Origin: Phycisphaerales bacterium | GTDB lineage: Bacteria > Planctomycetota > Phycisphaerae > Phycisphaerales > UBA1924 | Length of the DNA: 64,000 nt | Assembly (NCBI GenBank): GCA_022072615.1 | Contig: JAJVHS010000042.1 | Location: 1 to 64,000 of the forward strand | Direction of reading: 5' to 3' | Translations under genes and position numbers: made by a program | The notes under the pieces: generated by a model | Seen by the model: only the letters and a program-made list of their open reading frames with translations | Told to the model about the DNA's origin: nothing | Database searches by the model: none | In this document: positions 42,008 to 50,812 of the stretch, one piece after another | Position numbering within the stretch: position 1 is the stretch's first letter | How the letters are laid out: every line of letters starts with the position of its first letter

Positions 42008-42508
42008 CTACCTCGGCTTGCTGTGCTTGAGCTTGGCGACCTCCCGGGCGGTCATGTCGCGGACGTACGTCTGGAACTCATCGTGCAGGATCTTCATCTT
42101 GCGGTCGTCGATCATTTTCTGGAATGATTCTTCCTGCTCGAGGATCTTCATGCGATCGACCCAGCTCTGGAAGTAGTCCTCGGGGAGCTGGCGCATGCGG
42201 TGGCTGAACCAGACGATCTCGAACACCGAGAGCTGCATCAGGTTGAAGAAGTGCTCGCGGATCTCGGTGTCGGATTGAAGGTCGACGACGTCGTGCTTGT
42301 AGATTCGAGCCAGGGAGGGGTCGTCGACTCGCATGCGCCTGAGCTGCATCTGGAGCTCAACCAGCTTGGTGAAGTTGGAGACGTAGGCGGCCCTTCGCCA
42401 GTGACGGAACTGGAGTCCGGTGTAGAAAAGGCCGGCGGCGAAGACCAGGACCGTGAGACCCTGGAGCAGGACTTTGAGCAGTTCGTAGTCTGGCGAGGTC
42501 GCGGGCAT
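42008..42508 (-). CDS. Single-pass membrane protein with cytosolic helical domain
   Basis: This 166-residue protein starts at ATG 42508. It has one N-terminal membrane segment (about 10-30: LLKVLLQGLTVLVFAAGLFY). The rest is a long charged helical region (FTKLVELQMQLRRMRVDDPSLARIY; FFNLMQLSVFEIVWFSHRMRQ; EESFQKMIDDRKMKILHDEF). The pattern recalls bacterial hypotheticals with a TGLQFRHWRRA-type juxtamembrane motif. The function is unknown. It is transcribed divergently from the metallopeptidase, with about 120 bp between starts, so the two may share regulation. Confidence 0.78.
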   Translation of the reverse strand: MPATSPDYELLKVLLQGLTVLVFAAGLFYTGLQFRHWRRAAYVSNFTKLVELQMQLRRMRVDDPSLARIYKHDVVDLQSDTEIREHFFNLMQLSVFEIVWFSHRMRQLPEDYFQSWVDRMKILEQEESFQKMIDDRKMKILHDEFQTYVRDMTAREVAKLKHSKPR

Positions 42509-42626
42509 GGGGCGATGGTACGGGGAGCCCTGCCGCCCGGGGATCGTCCCGGTCCGAGGCGGTCCACGAGCCGTCGGCTCGGTGATCAAACAGCTGGTAT
42601 GCTCCTGGGTAGTTGGGGGCACCATC

Positions 42627-44630
42627 ATGGCCAGGAAGAAACGCCCGAGTCGTCGCGCTTCCCGCGGGACTGTTCCGACCGGTACTCGCGGCAGTCCGCG
42701 GCGCGCCGCAAGGCTGGTGGATCACCGCCACGCGCAGCCGGCGAAATCGGCGGCACGGATCCGCAACCTGCGCGTCTTCGCGTACGACCCGAGCCAGAGC
42801 CAGAGCCTGGCGATGTGGCGGACCAACGAGGCGGTCATCTCGCTGCCCGACGAAAAGCTTGAGCCGGGGCCCGTCGGCGAGTACCTCGAAGTCATCGACA
42901 TCGATCCTGCGAGCGGGCTGGCCTACGCGCCGATCAACCTCACCGACGCGGACGTCGCTCGCCGGAACGGGTATGCGCCCAGCGAGATCGATTACCGCTT
43001 CCACCAGCAGATGGTGTACGCGGTCGCGATGAACACGATCGTGCACTTCGAGCAGTCGCTGGGCCGGGACGCGTTCTGGAAGCCGCGGTGGGTGGTCCGG
43101 GGCGGCAAGTGGAAACCGGTGTTCGTCCAGCGCCTGCGGATTTACCCGCACGCGCTGCGCGAGGCCAACGCGTACTACAGCCCCGACAAGGTCTCGCTGC
43201 TCTTTGGCTACTTCCAGACTCCGATCGACGACTACACGACCCACTTCCCGGGCGGGACCGTTTTCACCTGCCTGTCGCACGACGTCATCGCTCATGAGAC
43301 CACGCACGCGCTGCTGGACGGCCTGCACCCCAAGTTCTCCGACGAGAGCAACCAGGACGTGGCCGCGTTCCACGAGGCGTTCTCCGACATCGTGGCCCTG
43401 TTCTCGCGGTTCAGCATGCGGGAGGTGGTGATCCAGGAGATCCGCCGGGCTCGCGGCAGCCTTGATGCCGAGAACCAGCTCGGCGCGCTGGCGGTGCAGA
43501 TGGGGACCGCGCTGGGCCAGCGCGGCGCGCTGCGCGACGCCATCGGACGGATCAATCCGACCACGGGGCGCTGGGAGCGGCGGGACCCCGATCCGAGGGA
43601 GCTTGCGGAGACGACCGAACCGCACGCCCGGGGGGCGATCCTGGTCGCCGCGGTGTTCGACGCGTTCCTCTCCATCTATCGGTCGCGCGTCGCGGATCTT
43701 CTGCGCATCGCGACGGGCGGGACCGGGGTGCTGCCGCAGGGCGACCTGCACCCGGACCTCGTCGGACGCCTCACGGACGAGGCCGTGAAATCGGCCCGCC
43801 ATATTCTGCACATGTGCATCCGGGCCCTTGACTACTGCCCGCCGGTCGACATCACGTTCGGCGAGTACCTGCGGGCGCTGGTGACCGCCGACTACGACAT
43901 GATGCCGGAGGATGAGCGCAATTACCGCGTGGCGGTGGTTGAGTCCTTCAGCCGCTACGGCATCTACCCCGAGGCCTCGCGGTCGCTCCTGGCGGACGCG
44001 ATCCGATGGGAGGAGCCCGTCTTCGGAGATCTCTTCTCCAAGCTCCTGGGCGGTGTGAACTTCAGGGACCTGGTTCACGGCACGCTCGGCCAGAGCCGGG
44101 CGGAACGAATCCGCGCCACCAGCAAGCTGTGCGCGGAGATCCACGGTCGTCTGTCGAGTTCCATGTGGGCCGAGCAGGTGCTGTGGCAGGCCGGGCTGCA
44201 GATCGGCCCGAAGGCCCCGGGGTCGGTGCGCGTGGGGTCGGGCAACGGTCAGCCGTCGTTCCAGGTGGACGGGCTGCGGCCGGCGCGGCGCCTGGGGCAC
44301 CGCGGATCGGAGACCGTGGACATCGTGCTCGAGATCACGCAAACGCGAGACGGATACCTGGACCCCGACGTGCAGCGCAAGGCGGACCAGCGTCGGCCCG
44401 GGCCGACCCGTCCGAAGGATCTGCCCCCGCCCGACTTCACGTTCCGCGGTGGGTGCACGCTGTTCATCAACCCGGACGAGAGAAACATCCGGTTCTGCAT
44501 CGCCAAGAACATCATGAGCGACCCGCGGCTTGAACGCACCCGCCAGCACTGGCTCAAGGCCGGGCCCATGGGGGCCGCCTTCTACGGCGCCCGGTCCGGC
44601 GAACCCTTCGCGGCGCTTCACTGCCACTGA
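42627..44630 (+). CDS. Gluzincin-type metallopeptidase
   Basis: This 667-residue protein starts at ATG 42627 after GGGGGC. A basic N-terminal tail (about 1-48) has no signal peptide, so it is probably cytosolic. The zinc site is SHDVIAHETTHALLDGLH (HExxH at about 223-227), with the third ligand E250 in AAFHEAFSDIVALF, 23 residues on, closely matching NEAxSDIF of thermolysin. Upstream, HFPGGTVFTCLSHDV resembles the active-site approach of M4-like enzymes. The C-terminal third (about 480-667) is a beta-rich domain of unknown type. It leads a close run with the MBL hydrolase (28 bp) and the ATPase. The substrate is unknown. Confidence 0.85.
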   Translation: MARKKRPSRRASRGTVPTGTRGSPRRAARLVDHRHAQPAKSAARIRNLRVFAYDPSQSQSLAMWRTNEAVISLPDEKLEPGPVGEYLEVIDIDPASGLAYAPINLTDADVARRNGYAPSEIDYRFHQQMVYAVAMNTIVHFEQSLGRDAFWKPRWVVRGGKWKPVFVQRLRIYPHALREANAYYSPDKVSLLFGYFQTPIDDYTTHFPGGTVFTCLSHDVIAHETTHALLDGLHPKFSDESNQDVAAFHEAFSDIVALFSRFSMREVVIQEIRRARGSLDAENQLGALAVQMGTALGQRGALRDAIGRINPTTGRWERRDPDPRELAETTEPHARGAILVAAVFDAFLSIYRSRVADLLRIATGGTGVLPQGDLHPDLVGRLTDEAVKSARHILHMCIRALDYCPPVDITFGEYLRALVTADYDMMPEDERNYRVAVVESFSRYGIYPEASRSLLADAIRWEEPVFGDLFSKLLGGVNFRDLVHGTLGQSRAERIRATSKLCAEIHGRLSSSMWAEQVLWQAGLQIGPKAPGSVRVGSGNGQPSFQVDGLRPARRLGHRGSETVDIVLEITQTRDGYLDPDVQRKADQRRPGPTRPKDLPPPDFTFRGGCTLFINPDERNIRFCIAKNIMSDPRLERTRQHWLKAGPMGAAFYGARSGEPFAALHCH

Positions 44631-44658
44631 CCAACAACCCCGGCGACGAGTACCACGC

Positions 44659-46176
44659 ATGGCAAAGCGACCGACCACCTCGACCGACACGCCGGCAGCG
44701 CTCAAGGGCCCGCGGGCGACCGTCCGGATGTACCGGGCCGGGTTCGGCGACTGCTTCCTGGTGAGCATCGAATCACCGTCGCAGCGGCCGTTTCACATGC
44801 TGATCGACTGCGGGATATGGCAGTCGGACCGCGCCAACGTGGACCGGCTGGTGAAGGCCGTCGAGCACGTCAAGGAAGTGACGCGAGGGTTCCTCGACGT
44901 GCTGGTCGTCACGCACGAGCACAAGGACCACGTCTCGGGCTTCGGCAAGACGCAGGCCGCCGGCACGTTCGAGACCCTGGACATCGGCGAGGTGTGGCTG
45001 GCGTGGACGGAGAACATGTCCGACCGCCTGGCTCGCCGGCTTCGCCGGTCGTACATGGAGACTCACAAGAAGCTGACGCGGGCGCTGAAGGGGTTCCGGG
45101 CATCGGCGATGGGCATCGACGCCAAGCAGGAGCGCTCGCGGCTGTCACGGCTGGTCGACCAGATCGAGGAACTGCTGGGGTGCTCGGCGCTCTCCGAGCG
45201 TGCCATGGGCGCGGCACCCGAAGGCGTGCGGTCGCTCGCGGGCATGGACTGGGTGAAGCAACTGGGCACCCGGACGCCGGCGGTGCCGATCCGCACGTGG
45301 AAGCCGGGGCAATCGATCCCGCTTCCGCTTGGCCGGGCGCTGGTGCTCGGGCCGCCGCGCAGGGAGGCGAGCCTTCGCAAGGAGGAAGCCAACGCCGCGG
45401 AGAAGCGCGAGGACGAGGTTTACACGCAGAAGCGGTTGGGCTTCTCCGGATGGGCGCTGGGCGCCGATTCGCTGCTGTCGGCGCTCGAGGCGCACTCGTC
45501 GCCGGATGCGTGGGACCGGGGGATGCCCTTCCGCAACAACGCGCAGGAGGGCGTCTTCCGCCTGGATCACGCGAGGAACCACCGGTTCTTCCGCGAACGC
45601 TACTTCGAGAGCCGGCAGGACTCGCTCGACGGCGGGCAGTGGCGGAGAATCGACGGCGACTGGCTGGGGTCGGCGGCGGAGATGGCGCTCCGAATGCAGG
45701 AGTACACGAACAACACGAGTCTTGTCCTCGCGCTGGAACTGGGGCCGTCGAAGAAGGTGCTGCTCTTCCCCGGCGACGCGCAGTTCGGCAACTGGGCGTC
45801 GTGGGACGACGTGAAGTTCGAGGACGACCCCGATCTCACGGCGGAGGACCTGCTGCGCCGGACCGTGCTGTACAAGGTCGGGCATCACGGGAGCCACAAC
45901 GCGACACTGCGCAAGCGCGGGCTGGAGCGCATGACGTCGCACGAACTGACGGCGATGGTGCCGGTGGACGCGGAATTCGTGAAGGCCCAGAAATGGAACA
46001 TGCCGTTTCCCCCGATGTTCGCCGATCTCGTGAAACGGACGTACGGCCGCGTGCTCCGATCGGACCACGGCCGGGGCGAGAGGCCCGCGAGCGTTTCCGA
46101 GGCAGAATGGGCCGCGTTCATCGGGAACACGTCGGTCGAAGACGATCGCTACGTCGAGTGCCGGATCGACCTCTAG
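44659..46176 (+). CDS. ComEC/Rec2-like metallo-beta-lactamase-fold hydrolase
   Basis: This 505-residue protein has the MBL fold of ComEC-type proteins without any membrane segment. MYRAGFGDCFLVSIES and MLIDCG begin the domain, and THEHKDHVSGFG supplies the HxHxDH metal site (H86, H88, D90, H91). KKVLLFPGDAQFGNW and YKVGHHGSHNAT are the later ligands. About 200 residues are inserted between the first and last metal blocks (RLRRSYMETHKKL, KEEANAAEKREDEVY), probably a helical cap. Substrates of such proteins can be nucleic acids or cyclic or phosphorylated nucleotides, but none is assignable here. It sits 28 bp after the metallopeptidase and 66 bp before the ATPase. Confidence 0.88.
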   Translation: MAKRPTTSTDTPAALKGPRATVRMYRAGFGDCFLVSIESPSQRPFHMLIDCGIWQSDRANVDRLVKAVEHVKEVTRGFLDVLVVTHEHKDHVSGFGKTQAAGTFETLDIGEVWLAWTENMSDRLARRLRRSYMETHKKLTRALKGFRASAMGIDAKQERSRLSRLVDQIEELLGCSALSERAMGAAPEGVRSLAGMDWVKQLGTRTPAVPIRTWKPGQSIPLPLGRALVLGPPRREASLRKEEANAAEKREDEVYTQKRLGFSGWALGADSLLSALEAHSSPDAWDRGMPFRNNAQEGVFRLDHARNHRFFRERYFESRQDSLDGGQWRRIDGDWLGSAAEMALRMQEYTNNTSLVLALELGPSKKVLLFPGDAQFGNWASWDDVKFEDDPDLTAEDLLRRTVLYKVGHHGSHNATLRKRGLERMTSHELTAMVPVDAEFVKAQKWNMPFPPMFADLVKRTYGRVLRSDHGRGERPASVSEAEWAAFIGNTSVEDDRYVECRIDL

Positions 46177-46242
46177 ACATGCTCATGACCGGGGCAAGGG
46201 GTTCTACGATCGGGCTGGACCACCGACAGGGATCGCCGCGCG

Positions 46243-48705
46243 ATGGCAACACCGGCTCACGCTGATTTCGAGAAACTCGGGTCGTTCTACCTGGGCCGCC
46301 GTTACGACCTCGAGCGCCGCCAGCGGACGGGCGACCCGGTGCTGTACGACTCGCGCGACCTGGTCACGCACGCCGTCTGCGTCGGGATGACCGGCAGCGG
46401 CAAGACAGGGCTGTGCGTCGGCCTGCTCGAGGAAGCGGCCATCGACGGCATCCCCGCGATCATCATCGACCCCAAGGGCGATCTGGGGAACATGCTGCTC
46501 ACGTTCGAGCAGCTGCGGCCCGAGGATTTCCGCCCGTGGATCAACACCGACGACGCGCGCCGGGCCGGCGTGACCGCGGACGAGTTCGCGGCGGCGCAGT
46601 CGGCGAGCTGGCGCGCCGGGCTCGCCGAATGGGGGCAGGACGCGTCGCGGATCGGCCGGCTGCGGTCGTCGGCGGAGTGGTCGATCTACACCCCCGGGTC
46701 GAGCGCGGGCGAGGCGGTGAGCGTGCTGCGCTCGTTCGATGCGCCGCCCGCGGCGCTCCTGGACGACGCCGAGCTGCTCCAGGAGCGGGTCTCGACGACG
46801 GTCACGGGGCTGCTGGGGCTGGTCGGGATCACCGCCGACCCGGTGCAGAGCCGCGAGCACATCCTGATCTCGACGATCCTCGCGCACGCGTGGTCGCGGG
46901 GTGAATCGCCGGATCTCTCGACGCTCATCCGCCGCGTGCAGCAGCCGCCGGTGCCCCGCATCGGCGTGATGGACGTGGACACGTTCTTCCCGGCCGAGCA
47001 GCGGTTCGGGCTGGCGCTGCAGATCAACAACCTGATCGCGGCGCCGGGATTCTCACGATGGATGGACGGCACCCCGCTGGATCCCGCGAAGCTCCTGTAC
47101 ACGCAGGACGGTCGGCCCCGGCACGCCATCTTCTCGATTTCTCACCTCTCGGACAGCGAGCGGATGTTCTTCGTTTCGCTCCTGCTCAACCAGGTGCTCG
47201 GCTGGGTGCGGGCGCAGCCGGGAACCACCAGCCTGCGGGCGCTGGTGTACATGGACGAGATCGCGGGCTATTTCCCGCCGGTCGCGCAGCCGCCGAGCAA
47301 GCGCCCGCTGCTGACGCTGATGAAGCAGGCCCGCGCGCAGGGCGTCGGCGTGGTGCTCGCGACGCAGAACCCGGTGGACCTCGACTACAAGGGGCTTTCG
47401 AACGCGGGGACCTGGTTCATCGGCCGGTTGCAGACCGACCGGGACAAGCAGCGGGTGCTCGACGGGCTGGAGGGGGCGTCGCCCGCGGGGATGGATCGGG
47501 CGGCGATGGACCGCGTGCTCTCGTCCCTGACGTCTCGGGTCTTCCTGATGCACAACGTCCACGACGCCGAGCCGACCGTGTTCCAGGCCCGTTGGACGCT
47601 GTCGTATCTTCGCGGTCCGATGACGCGCGACGAGATCCGGGCCGTCTCGGCGGCGCAGCGCAAGGCTGCGACCACGCCGGACACCAGGCCCGACGCCGCA
47701 TCGCCAACCCGACCCAAGAAGCCTTTCGCTGAAGCGGACACGTCACCCATCGGCCCGAGGCCCCTGATCGCGGAGGCCGTGCCCGAGTTCTTCGTCGCGG
47801 AATCCGACGGCGCGGGCGCGGTGTACACGCCGGTGATCGCGGGCTTTGCCCGGGTGCATTACACGGACGCGAAGGCAAAGATCGATGTCGATGAGGCGGT
47901 GTCCGTCGCCGCGCCGCTCTCGACCGGGCCGATCGCCCTCGACTGGACCCGGGCCGTCGCGTGCGGGTTCTCGATGGACGAGTTGTCGAAGCAGCCCGCG
48001 GCCGATGCGAAGTTCCACCAACTGCCGGCGGAGGCGTCGAAGGCGCGTTCGTATGAGACGTGGGGCAAGTCGCTGGCGACGTACCTGCAGCGAACTCGAC
48101 CTTTGACACTGATGCGGTGCTCGGCGCTGGGGGTGGTCTCGCGTCGGGGCGAGAGCGAGGCGGAGTTCCAGGCGCGGGTGCGCCAGGCCGCGCGCGAGGA
48201 ACGGGACAGGCGCGTCGAGCAGATCCGAGCCAAGTTCGGAGCCCGGGTCAGGATGCTCCAGGAACGCGTCCGCAAGGCCGAGCAGGTGGTCGATGTGCAG
48301 AAGGAGCAGGCGGCGACGGCGAGCGTCTCGGGAGTGCTCTCCATCGGATCGGCGCTGCTCGGCGCGTTCCTTGGACGCAAGCCGGTGAGCAGTTCAACGG
48401 TCGGCCGGGCGGCGACGGCGGCGCGGGGGGCGGGTCGAGCGATGAAGGAGAAATCGGACGTCGGCCGGGCGATGGAGGATCTGGCGACGGCGCGGGAGGA
48501 ACTGAACCGGGTCGAGGAGGAGCTTTCGCAGCAGGTGCAGTCGATCGCCGGTGAGGTTGAAGCGCAGATGCTCGACGTTGATCGCGTTGAGATCAAGCCC
48601 AAGAGAGGGTCCGTGGCGGTGCAGGCGGTGGTGCTGGTGTGGGTGCCGGGCCCGGCGGAGGTATCATCGTCTGAAGGTGCTGCGCCGAGCGGCGGCCCGG
48701 GATGA
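46243..48705 (+). CDS. HerA/FtsK-superfamily ATP-binding protein with coiled-coil C terminus
   Basis: This 820-residue protein has Walker A VGMTGSGKTGLCVG (about 47-60), IIDPKGDLGNML, Walker B ALVYMDEIAGYFPP (about 331-344) and the sensor stretch LATQNPVDLDYKGLSNAGTWFIGRLQTD. This is the HerA/DUF87-DUF853 order of hexameric DNA- or polymer-translocating ATPases. A Pro/Thr-rich linker (about 480-510) leads to an alpha/beta segment, then a charged coiled coil (about 640-690), a glycine-rich hydrophobic stretch (VSGVLSIGSALLGAFLG) and a second coiled coil (about 745-785). The end (VQAVVLVWVPG) is beta. It shares the neighbourhood with the peptidase and hydrolase. The role is unproven. Confidence 0.85.
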   Translation: MATPAHADFEKLGSFYLGRRYDLERRQRTGDPVLYDSRDLVTHAVCVGMTGSGKTGLCVGLLEEAAIDGIPAIIIDPKGDLGNMLLTFEQLRPEDFRPWINTDDARRAGVTADEFAAAQSASWRAGLAEWGQDASRIGRLRSSAEWSIYTPGSSAGEAVSVLRSFDAPPAALLDDAELLQERVSTTVTGLLGLVGITADPVQSREHILISTILAHAWSRGESPDLSTLIRRVQQPPVPRIGVMDVDTFFPAEQRFGLALQINNLIAAPGFSRWMDGTPLDPAKLLYTQDGRPRHAIFSISHLSDSERMFFVSLLLNQVLGWVRAQPGTTSLRALVYMDEIAGYFPPVAQPPSKRPLLTLMKQARAQGVGVVLATQNPVDLDYKGLSNAGTWFIGRLQTDRDKQRVLDGLEGASPAGMDRAAMDRVLSSLTSRVFLMHNVHDAEPTVFQARWTLSYLRGPMTRDEIRAVSAAQRKAATTPDTRPDAASPTRPKKPFAEADTSPIGPRPLIAEAVPEFFVAESDGAGAVYTPVIAGFARVHYTDAKAKIDVDEAVSVAAPLSTGPIALDWTRAVACGFSMDELSKQPAADAKFHQLPAEASKARSYETWGKSLATYLQRTRPLTLMRCSALGVVSRRGESEAEFQARVRQAAREERDRRVEQIRAKFGARVRMLQERVRKAEQVVDVQKEQAATASVSGVLSIGSALLGAFLGRKPVSSSTVGRAATAARGAGRAMKEKSDVGRAMEDLATAREELNRVEEELSQQVQSIAGEVEAQMLDVDRVEIKPKRGSVAVQAVVLVWVPGPAEVSSSEGAAPSGGPG

Positions 48706-48769
48706 TTGATGTGGCGGCGCCGAATCGACCGAATGGATGGCATCCAGTGACACAAACCAGGAGCGACTC

Positions 48770-49573
48770 ATGGCAGCTGGATTGAACCGTCGGCAGGCGA
48801 TCATTCATGCGATGGCGGTAGGCGGCGGGCTGATCGCCGCGTCCGGGGTGGGGCGTGCTCGGGGCGGGATGCGGGCCTGGCACGAGGCCGGGCTGAGGAT
48901 CGCCGCGGCGGGTGAGTTCACGCTGCCGCCGCTCCCCTACGGCTACAAGGACCTGGAGCCGTCGATCGATGCCGAGACGATGGAGATTCACTATTCGCGC
49001 CACCACAAGGCGTACGTGGACAATGCCAACAAGGCGCTGGCGGGAACCCCGTTCACGGACTGGACGTCCGACCGGATCGTCGCGTCGCTGGACGAGGTGC
49101 CCGAGGACAAGCGGACGGCGGTGCGAAACAACCTCGGCGGGCACGTCAACCACTCGATGTTCTGGCTGATGATGGCGCCGACCGGCAAGGGAGGCGGCGG
49201 CGAGCCCACCGGCGCGCTCGCGGACGCCATCGCCCGGGACTTCGGTTCGTTCGCCGCGTTCAAGGAGAAGTTCGCCGAGGCCGCGGCCAAGCGCTTCGGA
49301 TCGGGCTGGGCGTGGCTGGTGTCGCACGATGGCAAGCTCTCGATCGCGTCGACCGCCAACCAGGACTGCCCGCTGATGACGGCGAAGTATGCGGGCGATG
49401 GCGCGACGGGCACGCCGGTGCTCGGCCTGGACGTGTGGGAGCACGCGTACTACCTGAAGTACCGCAACAAGCGGGCGGACTACGTGACGGCGTGGTGGAA
49501 CTTGGTCAATTGGACGAAGGTGGCGCAGCTTCACACGGCGACGCTCGGCGACGGCGCGGAAATCACGAAGTAA
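48770..49573 (+). CDS. Fe/Mn superoxide dismutase with Tat-type signal
   Basis: The ATG at 48770 follows AGGAG. Residues 1-30 are a twin-arginine leader ([20 protein letters not shown]), so export to the periplasm is likely, whereas most bacterial Fe/MnSODs are cytosolic. The enzyme part (about 50-267) begins [18 protein letters not shown]. All four metal ligands are present: H74 in [12 protein letters not shown]128 in NHSMFW, and D221 and H225 in DVWEHAYY. The Gln/Gly choice that predicts the metal is not clear enough for me to call iron or manganese. It follows the ATPase gene by 64 bp. Confidence 0.92.
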   Translation: MAAGLNRRQAIIHAMAVGGGLIAASGVGRARGGMRAWHEAGLRIAAAGEFTLPPLPYGYKDLEPSIDAETMEIHYSRHHKAYVDNANKALAGTPFTDWTSDRIVASLDEVPEDKRTAVRNNLGGHVNHSMFWLMMAPTGKGGGGEPTGALADAIARDFGSFAAFKEKFAEAAAKRFGSGWAWLVSHDGKLSIASTANQDCPLMTAKYAGDGATGTPVLGLDVWEHAYYLKYRNKRADYVTAWWNLVNWTKVAQLHTATLGDGAEITK

Positions 49574-50034
49574 CCGCGACCAGACGGGACGCGGCGGGAA
49601 ACCTGAGCCGGGCACGCGCACGCCACGCTCGCGCGGCGAGCCTGGTTCTTTCGCGTGCGCGTCGGACCCTCATGGGCGGCTCCGGGCGGACGCCACCTGC
49701 TCGCGGCGCGCGCTCGTCTCTCGCATCCAGCCCGACCGGCGTGTGCGACGCCGCCGCCCGGAGGGTCCTCCCGAATCTGACCGTACCGGGCGACCTCGCC
49801 CCGGACGGGCATTGACCCTTCCAGAGACCTGATCTTCCGGCGGGTCCGCGCCGGGAGGGCCGCGAACACGGGTTTTCTAGGACTCAACGCAACCCGGTTC
49901 AACGGATCTCCGTATCTGCTTTCTCAAGAGCCGGGCCCGCATTCGCGGAACCCAGTCGCGTCGGCATGGGGTCCCCCGGCCATTCCGTCCGCATCACGGG
50001 GTGGCGGATCAAGTCGCAGGAGAGAGTGATCATC
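49574..50034 (+). other. 461-bp gap before the PEP-CTERM-like gene
   Basis: No protein-like frame is present. A short GC hairpin (CCGGCG-N6-CGCCGG, around 49839-49856) occurs without a T-run. No promoter pair worth listing was found. The gap must include the end of the SOD transcript and the promoter of the next gene. Confidence 0.5.
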
Positions 50035-50637
50035 ATGAATCAGAAGCACTTCGCGTCAGCGCTGTTCGTCCTGGTTGCAGTGGCCGGCGCGGCGGCGGCC
50101 GAGTTCACCGTCAACGGCGGGTTCGAAGCCGGCGATCTTTCCGGCTGGACGTCGTTCCCCACGACCAACTCGACCTTCAAGCTCACCAACGACGCGAACA
50201 GCGGCAGCTTCGCGGCGGAAGTGTTCAACAACGACGTCGCCGCCGCGGCCGTCGTCAAGCAGGCCAACATCGGCAAGGGGATCATCAATGCCGGCGATGA
50301 GATCACGATCTCGTTCGCCGTCAAGGGCAGCACGGCCAACGGCGGCGTCGCCTTCGCGGAGTTCTTCTCCGAGATCGACGGCGGCGGCGTGTCCAAGTCG
50401 GAGATTCTCGGCGGCGGGCCGCTCCCCCTGACCGGTTCGTACCAGACCTTCACCTTCCTGACGACGGCCGGCCCTGATGTCTCCGGCGGCGTCACGCTGC
50501 AGTTCGCCGCCGTCACCGGCGCCGACGTCGGCAGCGTCACGGTGCTGTTCATCGACGACGCATCGGTGGTTCCGGGCCCCGGCGCGCTGGCGCTGCTCGG
50601 CCTGGGCGGCCTTGCCTCGCTCCGTCGCCGCCGCTGA
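50035..50637 (+). CDS. Secreted PEP-CTERM-like protein with CBM-like domain
   Basis: This 200-residue protein starts at ATG 50035 after AGGAGAG. A signal peptide (about 1-22, ALFVLVAVAGAAAA) precedes FTVNGGFEAGDLSGWTSF, the N-terminal motif of carbohydrate-binding jelly-roll domains (CBM4/22-like or DUF642-like). The domain continues with DEITISFAVKG and ends before the sorting signal VVPGPGALALLGLGGLASL followed by RRRR. This is PEP-CTERM-like with PGPG instead of PEP. A strong terminator follows. It is probably a monocistronic surface or matrix protein. Confidence 0.85.
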   Translation: MNQKHFASALFVLVAVAGAAAAEFTVNGGFEAGDLSGWTSFPTTNSTFKLTNDANSGSFAAEVFNNDVAAAAVVKQANIGKGIINAGDEITISFAVKGSTANGGVAFAEFFSEIDGGGVSKSEILGGGPLPLTGSYQTFTFLTTAGPDVSGGVTLQFAAVTGADVGSVTVLFIDDASVVPGPGALALLGLGGLASLRRRR

Positions 50638-50688
50638 TCGTGGTGCGGATGTACCGGTTGCGTGAAGATCGAGCTTGAGTGACCCACC

Positions 50689-50713
50689 AGGGCCGCGTGT
50701 GCGGCCCTTTTTT
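50689..50713 (+). terminator. Intrinsic terminator after the PEP-CTERM-like gene
   Basis: AGGGCCGC (50689-50696) and GCGGCCCT (50701-50708) form a perfect 8-bp stem around GTGT, followed by six T residues. It lies about 50 bp after the stop codon. Confidence 0.92.
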
Positions 50714-50812
50714 CGTTGGCGAGCGGATCGCCGCCCGCTCGCAGATTCCGCGGAGTTCTTGCGCCAGCCCGCCGCGGGTTGCGGCTGTCTCGGATCGTTC
50801 CGGCCCACGCCA

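Noticed and set aside
42357..44768. An 803-codon open frame on the minus strand opposite the metallopeptidase
   Set aside because: It is antisense to a gene with an intact HETTH...E site and has Arg/His/Pro-rich composition without any domain.
42627..48705. Assigning the protease-hydrolase-ATPase run to a named phage-defence system
   Set aside because: The ATPase is HerA-like but there is no Sir2, DUF4297 or NurA partner, and I recall no named system with this gene set. It is kept only as a candidate.
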